Below, piece by piece: positions 26,587 to 34,880 of a stretch of 64,000 bases of DNA (positions are counted from its first letter, which is position 1; every line of letters begins with the position of its first letter). The DNA comes from Prevotella herbatica (GTDB taxonomy: Bacteria; Bacteroidota; Bacteroidia; Bacteroidales; Bacteroidaceae). The notes under the pieces were generated by a model. It was not told where the DNA came from. It searched no databases and was given only the letters and a program-made list of their open reading frames with translations. The stretch covers positions 2,056,001 through 2,120,000 of the forward strand of contig NZ_AP024484.1 of assembly GCF_017347605.1 (NCBI RefSeq). Reading direction: 5' to 3'. The translations under genes and the position numbers were made by a program.

Positions 26587-29058
26587 ATGAAAAAGTTATT
26601 TTTACTAGCCATGATCACTCTGCTCTTTAGCGGAAATATGATGGCACAAAAGACTACTATCAGTGGTACATTGAAAGATTCTATTCAGAATGCTACTGAA
26701 CCTTATGCTACAATACGAGTTTATAAGGCCGGAAGCTTACAGAAGCCAATAGCAATGTCGTTGACTGATGGTGACGGAAAAATTAAGCAGGTTGTTGATG
26801 GTAAGGGAGCATTTGTTATTACATTTAATTCAGTAGGTAAAAAACTTGTAAGACGTGAATTCACAATAAATGGTGAGCCAACTGTAGATTTGGGTAATGT
26901 ATACACATCTGACGATTCAAAAGCATTGAAAGGGGTCGAGATTGTAGCCCAGAAACCTGTCGTTAAAATGGAAACCGACAAGATGACTTATAATGTTCAG
27001 GAAGATGTCGACTCGAAAAGTATGACTCTTCTAGATTTGATGCGCAAAGTTCCGATGGTTACTGTAGACGGTCAGGATAATATAACTGTGAATGGCTCAA
27101 AGTCATTCAAGATCCTTGTAGACGGTAAGGAAAATCCAATGTTCCAAGCAAATGCATCACAAATATTTAAGTCTATACCAGCTTCAATGGTAAAAAATGT
27201 TGAGGTTGTTACAAATCCAGGTGCAAAATATGATGCTGAGGGTACTGCTGGTATATTGAACATCAAGTTTAATCATGATTCAGGCCAAAAACAAAATATG
27301 GATGGATATAGTGGTAATTTGAGTGCAACTGTTGGCAACAAGAGTGATCGCACGTCTGCATATATTGGTGGGCAGCAAGGAAAACTCACATATAGTGCAA
27401 ATGCAACTGTGGGCTATCAGGATATGAAAGATATAAATGTCAACTTAGAACAAACAAAGATTGTCAACGGTCAGAATTCAGTTATGAAATACAATCAGAA
27501 ATCCGACCAGAGAGTGCCGTTTGAAATGGGAAATCTTAACTTAGGATATGAACTAGATTCCCTAAGTAGCATTAATGCCGGAATAGGACTTACATCTTTT
27601 GAATCCAAAATTAATGGAACTCCTTTCACTTCTATGGAAGGTGGAATCTATGGAAGCGGACATTCATATAGCAACAAAATGAGCACAAAAGAATCTAGCG
27701 TAGGATTTAATGGGAACATTGACTATCAGCGATTCTTCGATAGGGAGCATAAATCTTCTATAACTTTGAGTTATCTGTTTAGTAACACTCCTTCAACGGA
27801 GAAAAGCTCACGTAACCAATACGAACCAAAACAAGAAACTGGCGACATGTATTCAGACATGGAAACCAACGGACGCACACATACTTTGCAGGTAGACCTA
27901 GTGAATGCCTTATCAAAGAATACAACTCTCAATACCGGAGTAAAATATATCTATAGGCATAATAAGTCTGATTCAAAATATTATGACTATAAGGGTGATG
28001 AGCAGGTGTTGAATGCTGATAACAGTGTGAAATACAATAACGATCAGTCTATTCTTGCTGGATATGCAGAATATGTGGCTACAATGAATAAATTCAGTAC
28101 AAAGGCTGGACTGAGATACGAACATACTTGGGAAAATATTAAATATCCAGAACAAACAGGAAAGAACTTCAAGAAAGACTATGGATGTCTTGTACCTTCA
28201 TTTACATTAAGTTATGCGATGACTCCGATGAGTAATCTTGGCTTAAACTATTCAATGCACATACTCCGTCCTGGAATTTCTTATCTTAACCCATATGTTG
28301 ATCGTTCAGACCCTACATATATATCATATGGTAATCCAAATCTTGACGTTGAAAAATCACATTATTTAAGTTTGGTTTACAATATGTATAGTGCTAAATT
28401 AATGATGAACATGACTCTTGGACAGAACTTCTGCAACAACCAAATTGCTGAATATTCTTTTGTTGACAAAGACAACGTGCTCAATACTACAAGAAGAAAC
28501 AACACGAAGAACAGGTGGACAAACTTTAATATGTTTGCCCGTTGGACAATAAGTAAGACTTCAAGTCTTATGATGAACGGTTCGGTAGATTATGGAGATA
28601 TGCGCTCGAAGGAACTGAATTGCAGCAACAACGGATGGCAGGGCAGTATTTATGCTAGTCTTGAGCAGGTTTTGCCACTTAAGATCAAATGGAGTCTAGG
28701 TTTATATGCTAAGACACGTGACTACAATATTCAGGGTTACAGTGGTGGAATGCAGTTCCTAAACACTTCGTTTACAAAACAGTTGTTCAAAGACAGACTT
28801 TCACTAAGCGTACAATATGTTAATCCTATGAGAAGTAAACTTAAGATGACTTCATATAGTGCAGGTGCTGACTTCATTAATAGAACTCAATATTCAATTC
28901 CTCTTCACATGATATCTTTCACTGCATCTTGGAAGTTTGGTAACAGCAATAAGCAATATGGGCAACACAAGAGCAACATAACTAATGATTTTGATGAAAA
29001 GGACAAGAAAGGTGCTGGCTCAGGAATGGGTGGAGTTGGTCAAGGTGTAGGAATGTAA
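26587..29058 (+). CDS. Outer-membrane beta-barrel receptor, TonB-receptor-like
   Basis: 823 residues. A signal peptide (about 1-20, ending MMAQ) is followed by a carboxypeptidase-regulatory-like beta-sandwich (about 22-110), then a plug region near 130-230 with LLDLMRKVPMVTVDG and VEVVTNPGAKYDAEGTAGI, then a beta-barrel of the outer membrane beta-barrel family. The barrel seems to end at MISFTASWKFG, but 30-odd residues follow, closing in a Gly/Met-rich tail (GAGSGMGGVGQGVGM). No SusD-like partner lies next to it, so it is not a SusCD pair. The substrate is unknown. A terminator follows. Confidence 0.87.
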   Translation: MKKLFLLAMITLLFSGNMMAQKTTISGTLKDSIQNATEPYATIRVYKAGSLQKPIAMSLTDGDGKIKQVVDGKGAFVITFNSVGKKLVRREFTINGEPTVDLGNVYTSDDSKALKGVEIVAQKPVVKMETDKMTYNVQEDVDSKSMTLLDLMRKVPMVTVDGQDNITVNGSKSFKILVDGKENPMFQANASQIFKSIPASMVKNVEVVTNPGAKYDAEGTAGILNIKFNHDSGQKQNMDGYSGNLSATVGNKSDRTSAYIGGQQGKLTYSANATVGYQDMKDINVNLEQTKIVNGQNSVMKYNQKSDQRVPFEMGNLNLGYELDSLSSINAGIGLTSFESKINGTPFTSMEGGIYGSGHSYSNKMSTKESSVGFNGNIDYQRFFDREHKSSITLSYLFSNTPSTEKSSRNQYEPKQETGDMYSDMETNGRTHTLQVDLVNALSKNTTLNTGVKYIYRHNKSDSKYYDYKGDEQVLNADNSVKYNNDQSILAGYAEYVATMNKFSTKAGLRYEHTWENIKYPEQTGKNFKKDYGCLVPSFTLSYAMTPMSNLGLNYSMHILRPGISYLNPYVDRSDPTYISYGNPNLDVEKSHYLSLVYNMYSAKLMMNMTLGQNFCNNQIAEYSFVDKDNVLNTTRRNNTKNRWTNFNMFARWTISKTSSLMMNGSVDYGDMRSKELNCSNNGWQGSIYASLEQVLPLKIKWSLGLYAKTRDYNIQGYSGGMQFLNTSFTKQLFKDRLSLSVQYVNPMRSKLKMTSYSAGADFINRTQYSIPLHMISFTASWKFGNSNKQYGQHKSNITNDFDEKDKKGAGSGMGGVGQGVGM

Positions 29059-29087
29059 AATGTAGTATGCCATAACTATAACCGACA

Positions 29088-29130
29088 AAAGGTGCGACGT
29101 CATTTTGATATCGCACCTTTGTCTTTGTTT
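29088..29130 (+). terminator. Terminator after the beta-barrel receptor
   Basis: AAAGGTGCGA (29088-29097) pairs perfectly with TCGCACCTTT (29111-29120), followed by GTCTTTGTTT. Confidence 0.75.
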
Positions 29131-29202
29131 GTCATTATGGCAAGTAATAGTGTTTGTTATTTACATATTTAGTATTTAATAACAAAAAAGGCAGTACAAC
29201 AG

Positions 29203-29233
29203 TTTGTAAGTATCAGGAAATAAAGTACCTTTG
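29203..29233 (+). promoter_or_regulatory. Canonical promoter before the decayed transporter gene
   Basis: TTTG at 29203-29206, a 19-bp spacer and TACCTTTG at 29226-29233 match TTTG-N19-TAnnTTTG exactly. It would now also drive the GH43-like gene at 29646. Confidence 0.8.
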
Positions 29234-29291
29234 CATTATAACGGTATTTGGCATAATAAATTTGTTATGCTTTTTGAGAAAATAAATCATT

Positions 29292-29614
29292 ATGTCTGTA
29301 ATTAGATTTTTAAAGAATTGGACTCTGCCGATAGCTATTGTTATAGGAATAATAGTGTACTTTACGTTTCATTTCATTCCTTATTTGTCTCTAATAGCAG
29401 AATGGCATGCTCCATACAATAAAAATGCATTACCCGTTTTTATGTTCCTAATATTATTTGTAACCTTCTACAAGGTTGAATTTAGAAAACTTCTTCTGTT
29501 ACGTGGCACTTGTTATCAGTTGGTCCCATCTGTTATGTTTCGTGGCAGAATATCATCAACAGTGTAGAGATATGGATGTTGCGAAGATATGGAATAGAAA
29601 AAGTTTCAAGATAA
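29292..29614 (+). pseudogene. N-terminal fragment of a bile-acid:Na+ symporter-like membrane protein, frameshifted
   Basis: The intact frame (29292-29567) gives 91 residues starting VIRFLKNWTLPIAIVIGIIVYF, with two membrane helices; this resembles the start of Bacteroidetes sodium-dependent (bile-acid symporter family) transporters, which run to about 300 residues. After FYKVEFRKL the frame turns into an unlikely tail. Shifting frame near 29492 gives VTWHLLSVGP, closer to what the family shows there, but this too ends at 29614. So it looks like a gene with a frameshift and a deleted C-terminal two thirds. The intact upstream promoter fits recent decay. An alternative is a genuine short membrane protein. 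Confidence 0.5.
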
Positions 29615-29645
29615 AATCTATCAATCAATAAAAACAATAAAATCT

Positions 29646-30701
29646 ATGAATTTTAAGAATCTACTGCTGTCATTCCTGCTTCTAGGCAGTGCTACGATGG
29701 TAACAGCGCAAAACAAAGTGAAAGGTGATTACGGTTATCTTTATTGTCACATGAGTGACTTGGGAGAATGGACTGCATTTGCTGTAAGTCGCGATGGTGT
29801 AAACTATCAGGACATAATTGGTGGTAAACCTATTTTCGACTCGAAGAAACTTGCACGTATTGAGGGAGGTACTCGTGATGCATATATTACACGTACGTCT
29901 GACGGAAAATCATATATTATGGTAACTACGGATATGTGCGTGGCAAAAAGTCACAAATGGGATAACTATGGTATTGACCTCTTAAAGAGCAATGATCTTA
30001 TTCACTGGACCAGTGTTACATTTGACTACAGAAAGGGACAGCAAATATTTTGTGATTCAGCAACAGCAAAAAGCACTTATAAAGATTGGTCTACTATAAA
30101 TCGTGTATGGGCTCCTCAGATATTCTGGGATCCTAATTATACATGGGACAATGGCGAAAAAGGTGGATACATGATTTATTACTCAATGTTGAATAGACCT
30201 GAAGAGGGATATGACAGAATGTATTACAGCTACGCTGATAAAACTTTCACAAAGCTTACTACTCCTAAGCTACTTTTTGATTGGGGCTATGCAACTATTG
30301 ATGCTGATATCAATTATTTGCCTTCAGATGGTAAGTACCATATGCTCATTAAAAAAGAAGGTGGAAAGCCTGGTATATATACCGCAACTTCTAGTAAGTT
30401 GACTTCAGGATGGGGTGAACCTGTTGAAGATGATTATGTCAGCTTTGAAGGTAACAAAAAGACAGAAGGTAGCAGTGCATTCCAACCAATAGGTAGTGAT
30501 GAGTGGCGTGTAGCTTATGTAGAATACAGTAGTCGTCCACATCGTTATCGTATTTGCAAGGCTGATAAGAATATGCGCAATTTCCATGATCCTGTTGATA
30601 TAAATGGTGTAACTGGACCGCAGCACGGAAGTTTTATGCGTATAACCAAGCAAGAATACAATAGGCTTCTGAATTTAAATAAGCTTGATGAAAAGAAATA
30701 A
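29646..30701 (+). CDS. GH43-like exported glycosidase (five-bladed propeller)
   Basis: 351 residues with a signal peptide of about 21 residues (ending TVTAQ-like, MVTAQN). Repeated WTAFAVSRDGVNYQDI, LLKSNDLIHWTSV and VWAPQIFWDP blocks are typical of GH43/GH32-fold five-bladed beta-propellers acting on arabinose- or xylose-containing glycans. VWAPQIFWD is the best-kept family signature, and an Asp in GDYGYLYCHMSD or GGTRDAYI could be the base. The enzyme is probably periplasmic because there is no lipobox. No SusCD pair or other hemicellulase is adjacent, so the substrate is open. It follows the decayed transporter by 31 bp and ends at a strong hairpin. Confidence 0.85.
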   Translation: MNFKNLLLSFLLLGSATMVTAQNKVKGDYGYLYCHMSDLGEWTAFAVSRDGVNYQDIIGGKPIFDSKKLARIEGGTRDAYITRTSDGKSYIMVTTDMCVAKSHKWDNYGIDLLKSNDLIHWTSVTFDYRKGQQIFCDSATAKSTYKDWSTINRVWAPQIFWDPNYTWDNGEKGGYMIYYSMLNRPEEGYDRMYYSYADKTFTKLTTPKLLFDWGYATIDADINYLPSDGKYHMLIKKEGGKPGIYTATSSKLTSGWGEPVEDDYVSFEGNKKTEGSSAFQPIGSDEWRVAYVEYSSRPHRYRICKADKNMRNFHDPVDINGVTGPQHGSFMRITKQEYNRLLNLNKLDEKK

Positions 30702-30735
30702 TATCTAATTTGTAATATTGATATACGTAAAAAAG

Positions 30736-30768
30736 TGGTTCATCCGTCAACTCGGTTGAACCATTTTT
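30736..30768. terminator. Terminator after the GH43-like gene
   Basis: TGGTTCA (30736-30742) pairs with TGAACCA (30757-30763), extended by an inner CCG/CGG; flanked by A-run on the left and T-run on the right, so it can work in both directions. The rest of 30702-31008 holds no gene that I can support. Confidence 0.75.
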
Positions 30769-30958
30769 GCGTTTGGTCTATTTTTGTTTATAATATTTTT
30801 ATATGGAGAGGGAACACTTCTCATGGCACTGCATGTTTGTTGCGGTATTACATTATAAACAAAGGCTTGTGACATTATGACATTAAAAACTTTTTCTGGT
30901 AGAGTTCAAGCTCATTGTGTAGGATGTTCTTTCTTAATTGACAATGAACTATAAATAA

Positions 30959-30988
30959 TCCCTCGCCCCAAACAAAGAGGGCGAGGGA
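30959..30988 (-). terminator. GC-rich hairpin downstream of the TorF-like porin gene
   Basis: TCCCTCGCCC (30959-30968) pairs perfectly with GGGCGAGGGA (30979-30988). It is 20 bp past the stop at 31009 on the minus strand; the following sequence is AT-rich but lacks a long T-tract. Confidence 0.6.
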
Positions 30989-31008
30989 CTTGCATATATG
31001 TTGATAAT

Positions 31009-31716
31009 CTAAGGTTTTAGAGTGAATCCAAAAAGTAAATAAGCTTTCTGCGTACTTGGATTAGCTGTTATTCCAGCGAAAATTGGAATTGTGAAACTGT
31101 CGCTCACGCGAATGTCTTTTGTTGCTTTTAAAGATACATTGGTAACTGCAAAGCCATTAGCTTTAGCATAGAAACTAGTTGCATAAGGTACTGCTCCTAT
31201 TGTGGCATTCCAGTTAAGACCACCCAGCGCAAATGGAATATTAGCTTCAGCATAAGATGAGTATGCTCGTTTTCCATCCTTGTTTATTCCGTCGTTACCT
31301 GCAAAATTAGTATACCAGTTTAGTGAGAACTTTCCGAAATCATAACCTACATTTCCCTCAAAAACATGTGATGTGTTGTGAGCAGAATAACTGAAATATT
31401 TGTCAATAGGAGTATTAAACCAATAGTCGGTTATTCCAACGTGGAATTTTCCAATTGTATAGGCTGCCGTTATATCAAACTCTTTAGTGTCGTCTTTGTC
31501 ACTTAATCCAACGTTTCCCCATCCTGAAAGTGACAAACTTTTGTAGTTTAAGCCTAATGTAGGTTGCAAAGAAACATCTCCCAGATCCTGTCCACGCCAG
31601 ATATACTGGTTAACAACATCTGCACTTACAGTTCCGCTAACGTTATCCTGAGCGTTTGCTGGTGTAGCGAAGGCAATCATTCCGATAACCATTGCTGATA
31701 ATACTTTATTTACCAT
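31009..31716 (-). CDS. TorF-family putative porin
   Basis: 235 residues with a signal peptide (about 1-22, ending ANAQD). The mature part is a small beta-barrel made of alternating strands, with VSADVVNQYIWRGQDLG near the N-terminus, the mark of the TorF/Gcw_chp family, and an aromatic-rich ending LLFGFTLKP. These proteins are often encoded beside ammonium transporter and P-II genes, as here with P-II about 300 bp upstream on the same strand. A role in outer-membrane passage of a nitrogen solute is inferred from that context. Confidence 0.85.
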   Translation of the reverse strand: MVNKVLSAMVIGMIAFATPANAQDNVSGTVSADVVNQYIWRGQDLGDVSLQPTLGLNYKSLSLSGWGNVGLSDKDDTKEFDITAAYTIGKFHVGITDYWFNTPIDKYFSYSAHNTSHVFEGNVGYDFGKFSLNWYTNFAGNDGINKDGKRAYSSYAEANIPFALGGLNWNATIGAVPYATSFYAKANGFAVTNVSLKATKDIRVSDSFTIPIFAGITANPSTQKAYLLFGFTLKP

Positions 31717-31767
31717 AAATAATCTTTTTTAGTTGTAACTAATTTATTAATACTAATAGATATTAAG

Positions 31768-31944
31768 TCATTTCTTTTTTGTTATGTGAAGAATATGAAG
31801 ACCATGAGTGTTGTTTCTAATATAGGACAAAATGCCCCACACTATTATGGTCAATGATTCGATGCTGATGATACCAAATGCCAGAGCATTTAAAAATCCA
31901 AATTCACGATTGTAAAATTCGTGATTAATGGACAGAAGTAACAT
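31768..31944 (-). CDS. Small single-span membrane peptide (58 residues)
   Basis: ATG at 31944-31942 to TGA at 31770-31768 gives 58 residues. It holds one hydrophobic helix (about residues 17-41: GFLNALAFGIISIESLTIIVWG), an acidic residue in the middle of it, and a basic C-terminus (HITKKK). It lies between P-II and the TorF-like porin, same strand, in a gap that otherwise would be 309 bp empty. Its aromatic start NHEFYNREF and clean TM-plus-basic-tail topology make it look selected, but codon evidence is slight. It might be a small regulator of, or partner to, membrane transport. Not recognised as a family. Confidence 0.45.
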   Translation of the reverse strand: MLLLSINHEFYNREFGFLNALAFGIISIESLTIIVWGILSYIRNNTHGLHILHITKKK

Positions 31945-32025
31945 CTATATAGTTGTTTGCCGATATACTTAAATATTGTGTTGTCATAACTTAAAATTTT
32001 GTGTTTGTGTGTTGTGTCGTCTCTA

Positions 32026-32391
32026 TTACTTTTCTTTTTCTGCATTATATATGGCTAGGTCTCCACGTTCTCCTGTTCGTATTCTCACGGTATCGTCAAC
32101 AGGTATAATGAATATTCGTCCGTCTCCAATCTTTCCAGTCCATGCTGCTTTTCTTACAGCTTCAATAGTGCGCTCAACTTTTTTCTCCCTGACTACTATA
32201 TTCAGCAATATGCGTTCAATACTGCTAGTGTCATGCATCACGCCTTGGCTAATATGCTCTTGCCTCCTTTTTCCCTCGCCCCTTACATCATAGTAAGAAA
32301 ACCATTCAATGTCGGCTGCAAACAAAGCTTCCTTGACGTCTTCAAATTTTGTCTTGCGGATAACCGCTTCAATCTTCTTCATAACCCTCAT
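32026..32391 (-). CDS. glnB: P-II nitrogen regulatory protein
   Basis: 121 residues; the start may be ATG 32391 or the in-frame ATG 32382, giving the usual MKKIEAVIRK beginning. P-II trimers sense 2-oxoglutarate and ATP/ADP and control ammonium uptake and assimilation. The T-loop region GKRRQEHISQGVMHD contains no tyrosine, so classical uridylylation at Tyr51 is not expected. The B-loop WTGKIGDGRIFIIPV and C-loop IRTGERGD are intact. An Amt gene is not adjacent in this window. It is transcribed toward the TorF-like porin. Confidence 0.93.
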   Translation of the reverse strand: MRVMKKIEAVIRKTKFEDVKEALFAADIEWFSYYDVRGEGKRRQEHISQGVMHDTSSIERILLNIVVREKKVERTIEAVRKAAWTGKIGDGRIFIIPVDDTVRIRTGERGDLAIYNAEKEK

Positions 32392-32457
32392 ATTAAATTA
32401 ATGTATATATATTATTAGTATCAACGCCTTGATTTGTCATCCTGTAAACTTTATCTG

Positions 32458-32465
32458 CAAATTTA
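32458..32465 (-). promoter_or_regulatory. -7 element for P-II
   Basis: CAAATTTA reads TAAATTTG on the minus strand, 67 bp before the start at 32391. It shares the 330-bp divergent region (32392-32721) with the dapF promoter; nothing else is recognised there. Confidence 0.5.
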
Positions 32466-32640
32466 AGACAAAGTGTAACTAAAAAGTTCAAATACCGATA
32501 CAAAGTGAAATTAAAAATTACTAATAATCGCATTATTAACAAAACTGCATACGTATGATTACAATCCGAAAGAAAAATGAATATAAATGCTTTCGAATTA
32601 TAACTTATATTAAAAAACAACATTATTTTGATACCAAACT

Positions 32641-32672
32641 ATTGTTTATTTTGTCAAAACGTATTAAATTTG
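32641..32672 (+). promoter_or_regulatory. Promoter for dapF-dapL-glnN
   Basis: TAAATTTG at 32665-32672 fits TAnnTTTG; ATTG at 32641-32644, 20 bp upstream, is a fair -33. The dapF start is 49 bp downstream. Confidence 0.6.
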
Positions 32673-32721
32673 CAAACGTAACAAGACAAAACGTAAGTTT
32701 TATAAATAAGAAAGTAACAAA

Positions 32722-33564
32722 ATGGCAAATACTATCCATTTCACCAAAATGCATGGAGCAGGAAACGATTATATATATGTCAATACTCTTATTGATATGA
32801 TACCTGATCCTGCTAAGGCTTCAATAGAGTGGAGTAAGCCTCATTTTGGAATAGGCAGCGATGGCTTGGTTCTTATAGGAAGACCATCAGAAGATAGTGT
32901 TGCTGACTTTTCAATGCACATTTATAATGCAGATGGCTCTGAAGCCATGATGTGCGGCAACGCTAGCAGATGTATAGGGAAGTATCTATATGAAAAAGGT
33001 TTTACCAAAAATACGAGAATTAAATTAGAAACACTTTCTGGCGTGAAAGTTCTTAACCTGCATCTAAATGATGAAAATAAGGTTGGGAGTGTAACTGTAG
33101 ACATGCTTGAGCCTATGATGACTATGACAGAGCAGTTTACAGGTAAGCACCCTTCTCTTTCGTCAATACCAGGCGCAAAAGAAGGTGTTTTCGTTTCTAT
33201 GGGAAATCCACATTATGTGATATTTGTTGATGATATCAAAGATATTGATATAGCTGAATATGGTAAGATTCTAGAGAGAGATGATGCCTTCCCCCAGCGG
33301 TGCAATATTGAATTTGCACAACTGGTGGGCAAGGATAAACTAAGAACCAGGGTTTGGGAACGTGGAAGCGGTATCACATGGGCTTGTGGAACAGGTGCTT
33401 GTGCAACAGCTACGGCGGCTGTGATTTCAGGATTGACAGACCGTAAGGTTGAAATTATAATGGATGGAGGAACTTTGAATATAGAATGGAACGAGGATGA
33501 CGGACATATATATATGACAGGTCCGGCAGAATTTGTTTTCGAAGGTGAAATTCAAATCCCATAA
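32722..33564 (+). CDS. dapF: Diaminopimelate epimerase
   Basis: 280 residues, normal length. It interconverts LL- and meso-diaminopimelate for lysine and peptidoglycan synthesis. [14 protein letters not shown] starts the first half. The catalytic cysteine pair is present: MCGNASRC (about residue 73) and [11 protein letters not shown] (about residue 213), each in its standard context. Cytoplasmic. It is followed 37 bp later by dapL, the enzyme that makes its substrate, so the two form a pathway operon. Confidence 0.97.
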   Translation: MANTIHFTKMHGAGNDYIYVNTLIDMIPDPAKASIEWSKPHFGIGSDGLVLIGRPSEDSVADFSMHIYNADGSEAMMCGNASRCIGKYLYEKGFTKNTRIKLETLSGVKVLNLHLNDENKVGSVTVDMLEPMMTMTEQFTGKHPSLSSIPGAKEGVFVSMGNPHYVIFVDDIKDIDIAEYGKILERDDAFPQRCNIEFAQLVGKDKLRTRVWERGSGITWACGTGACATATAAVISGLTDRKVEIIMDGGTLNIEWNEDDGHIYMTGPAEFVFEGEIQIP

Positions 33565-33601
33565 CAGAAGGTAACAAACTTATACAACACAATAAAAAAT
33601 T

Positions 33602-34837
33602 ATGGCATTAATAAACGAACATTTTTTAAAATTGCCAGGCAATTATCTGTTTGCAGACATTGCCAAGAAGGTAAATGCTTACAAGGTATCACATCCCAAA
33701 CAAAAGGTTATTAGCCTAGGTATTGGTGATGTCACTCAGCCTCTTTGTCCGGCTGTTATTGAAGCTATGCACAAAGCCACTGACGAAATGGCTAAGAAGG
33801 CTAGTTTCAGAGGATACGGTCCTGAAAGAGGATACGATTTCTTGCGTGAGGCAATTATCAAGAATGATTTTCTCCCTCGTGGAATACATCTTGATATGAA
33901 TGAGATCTTTGTAAACGATGGCGCCAAGAGCGATACTGGAAATTTCCAGGAAATCTTACGCTGGGACAACAATATCGGAGTTACAGATCCTGTTTATCCA
34001 GTCTACATAGATTCGAATGTGATGATTGGACGTGCTGGAGTTTTCGAGAATGGTGCATGGAGTAATGTAACATACATACCTTGTACTGCTGACAATAACT
34101 TCATACCACAAATTCCTGATCACCGTGTAGATATGATCTACCTGTGCTATCCTAACAATCCTACGGGAACAGTTCTAACAAAAGAGGAACTTCGAAAATG
34201 GGTTAACTATGCAATCCACAATGATTCAATAATTCTTTACGATGCTGCTTATCAGGCTTATATTCGTGATGAGTCTATTCCTCACTCTATTTATGAGATA
34301 CGGGGTGCTAGAAAGGTTGCAGTGGAATTCCATAGTTATTCAAAGACAGCAGGATTTACAGGAATAAGATGTGGATATACCATCGTACCTAAAGAACTTA
34401 CCGCTTCTGCTCTTGATGGAACAGCGCGTGCTAGTCTTAACCAGATTTGGGATCGTCGCCAATGCACTAAGTTCAATGGCACAAGTTATATCAGTCAGCG
34501 AGCTGCTGAGGCTATTTACACTCCTGAAGGTCGTAAGCAAGTTAAAGAAGTTATAGACTATTATATGGAGAATGCCGATATAATGCGCGACAGTCTCACA
34601 CGACTAGGATACAAAGTCTTTGGCGGAATAAATGCTCCTTATCTTTGGGTAAAGACTCCAGATGGAATAGATAGTTGGAAATTCTTTGAACAGTTACTTT
34701 ATGGAGCAAGTGTAGTCTGCACTCCAGGTGTTGGTTTTGGACCAAGTGGAGAAGGTTATATCCGTTTCACGGCATTCGGTGATCGTGAAGACTGCAGGGA
34801 AGCTATGAAGCGTATAGCTGAATGGACTTTAAAATAA
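33602..34837 (+). CDS. dapL: LL-diaminopimelate aminotransferase
   Basis: 411 residues, a fold-type I PLP enzyme. It makes LL-diaminopimelate from tetrahydrodipicolinate and glutamate in one step, bypassing the succinylase or acetylase routes. NEHFLKLPGNYLFADIAKKV is the DapL-specific start. The PLP lysine lies in HSYSKTAGFTGIRCGY (about residue 248), with YLCYPNNPTGT and YDAAYQAYI upstream as cofactor contacts. The adjacent dapF confirms the pathway. Confidence 0.96.
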   Translation: MALINEHFLKLPGNYLFADIAKKVNAYKVSHPKQKVISLGIGDVTQPLCPAVIEAMHKATDEMAKKASFRGYGPERGYDFLREAIIKNDFLPRGIHLDMNEIFVNDGAKSDTGNFQEILRWDNNIGVTDPVYPVYIDSNVMIGRAGVFENGAWSNVTYIPCTADNNFIPQIPDHRVDMIYLCYPNNPTGTVLTKEELRKWVNYAIHNDSIILYDAAYQAYIRDESIPHSIYEIRGARKVAVEFHSYSKTAGFTGIRCGYTIVPKELTASALDGTARASLNQIWDRRQCTKFNGTSYISQRAAEAIYTPEGRKQVKEVIDYYMENADIMRDSLTRLGYKVFGGINAPYLWVKTPDGIDSWKFFEQLLYGASVVCTPGVGFGPSGEGYIRFTAFGDREDCREAMKRIAEWTLK

Positions 34838-34880
34838 AGAAATATATAATCACACAAACACTGAATTTATATATACACGT

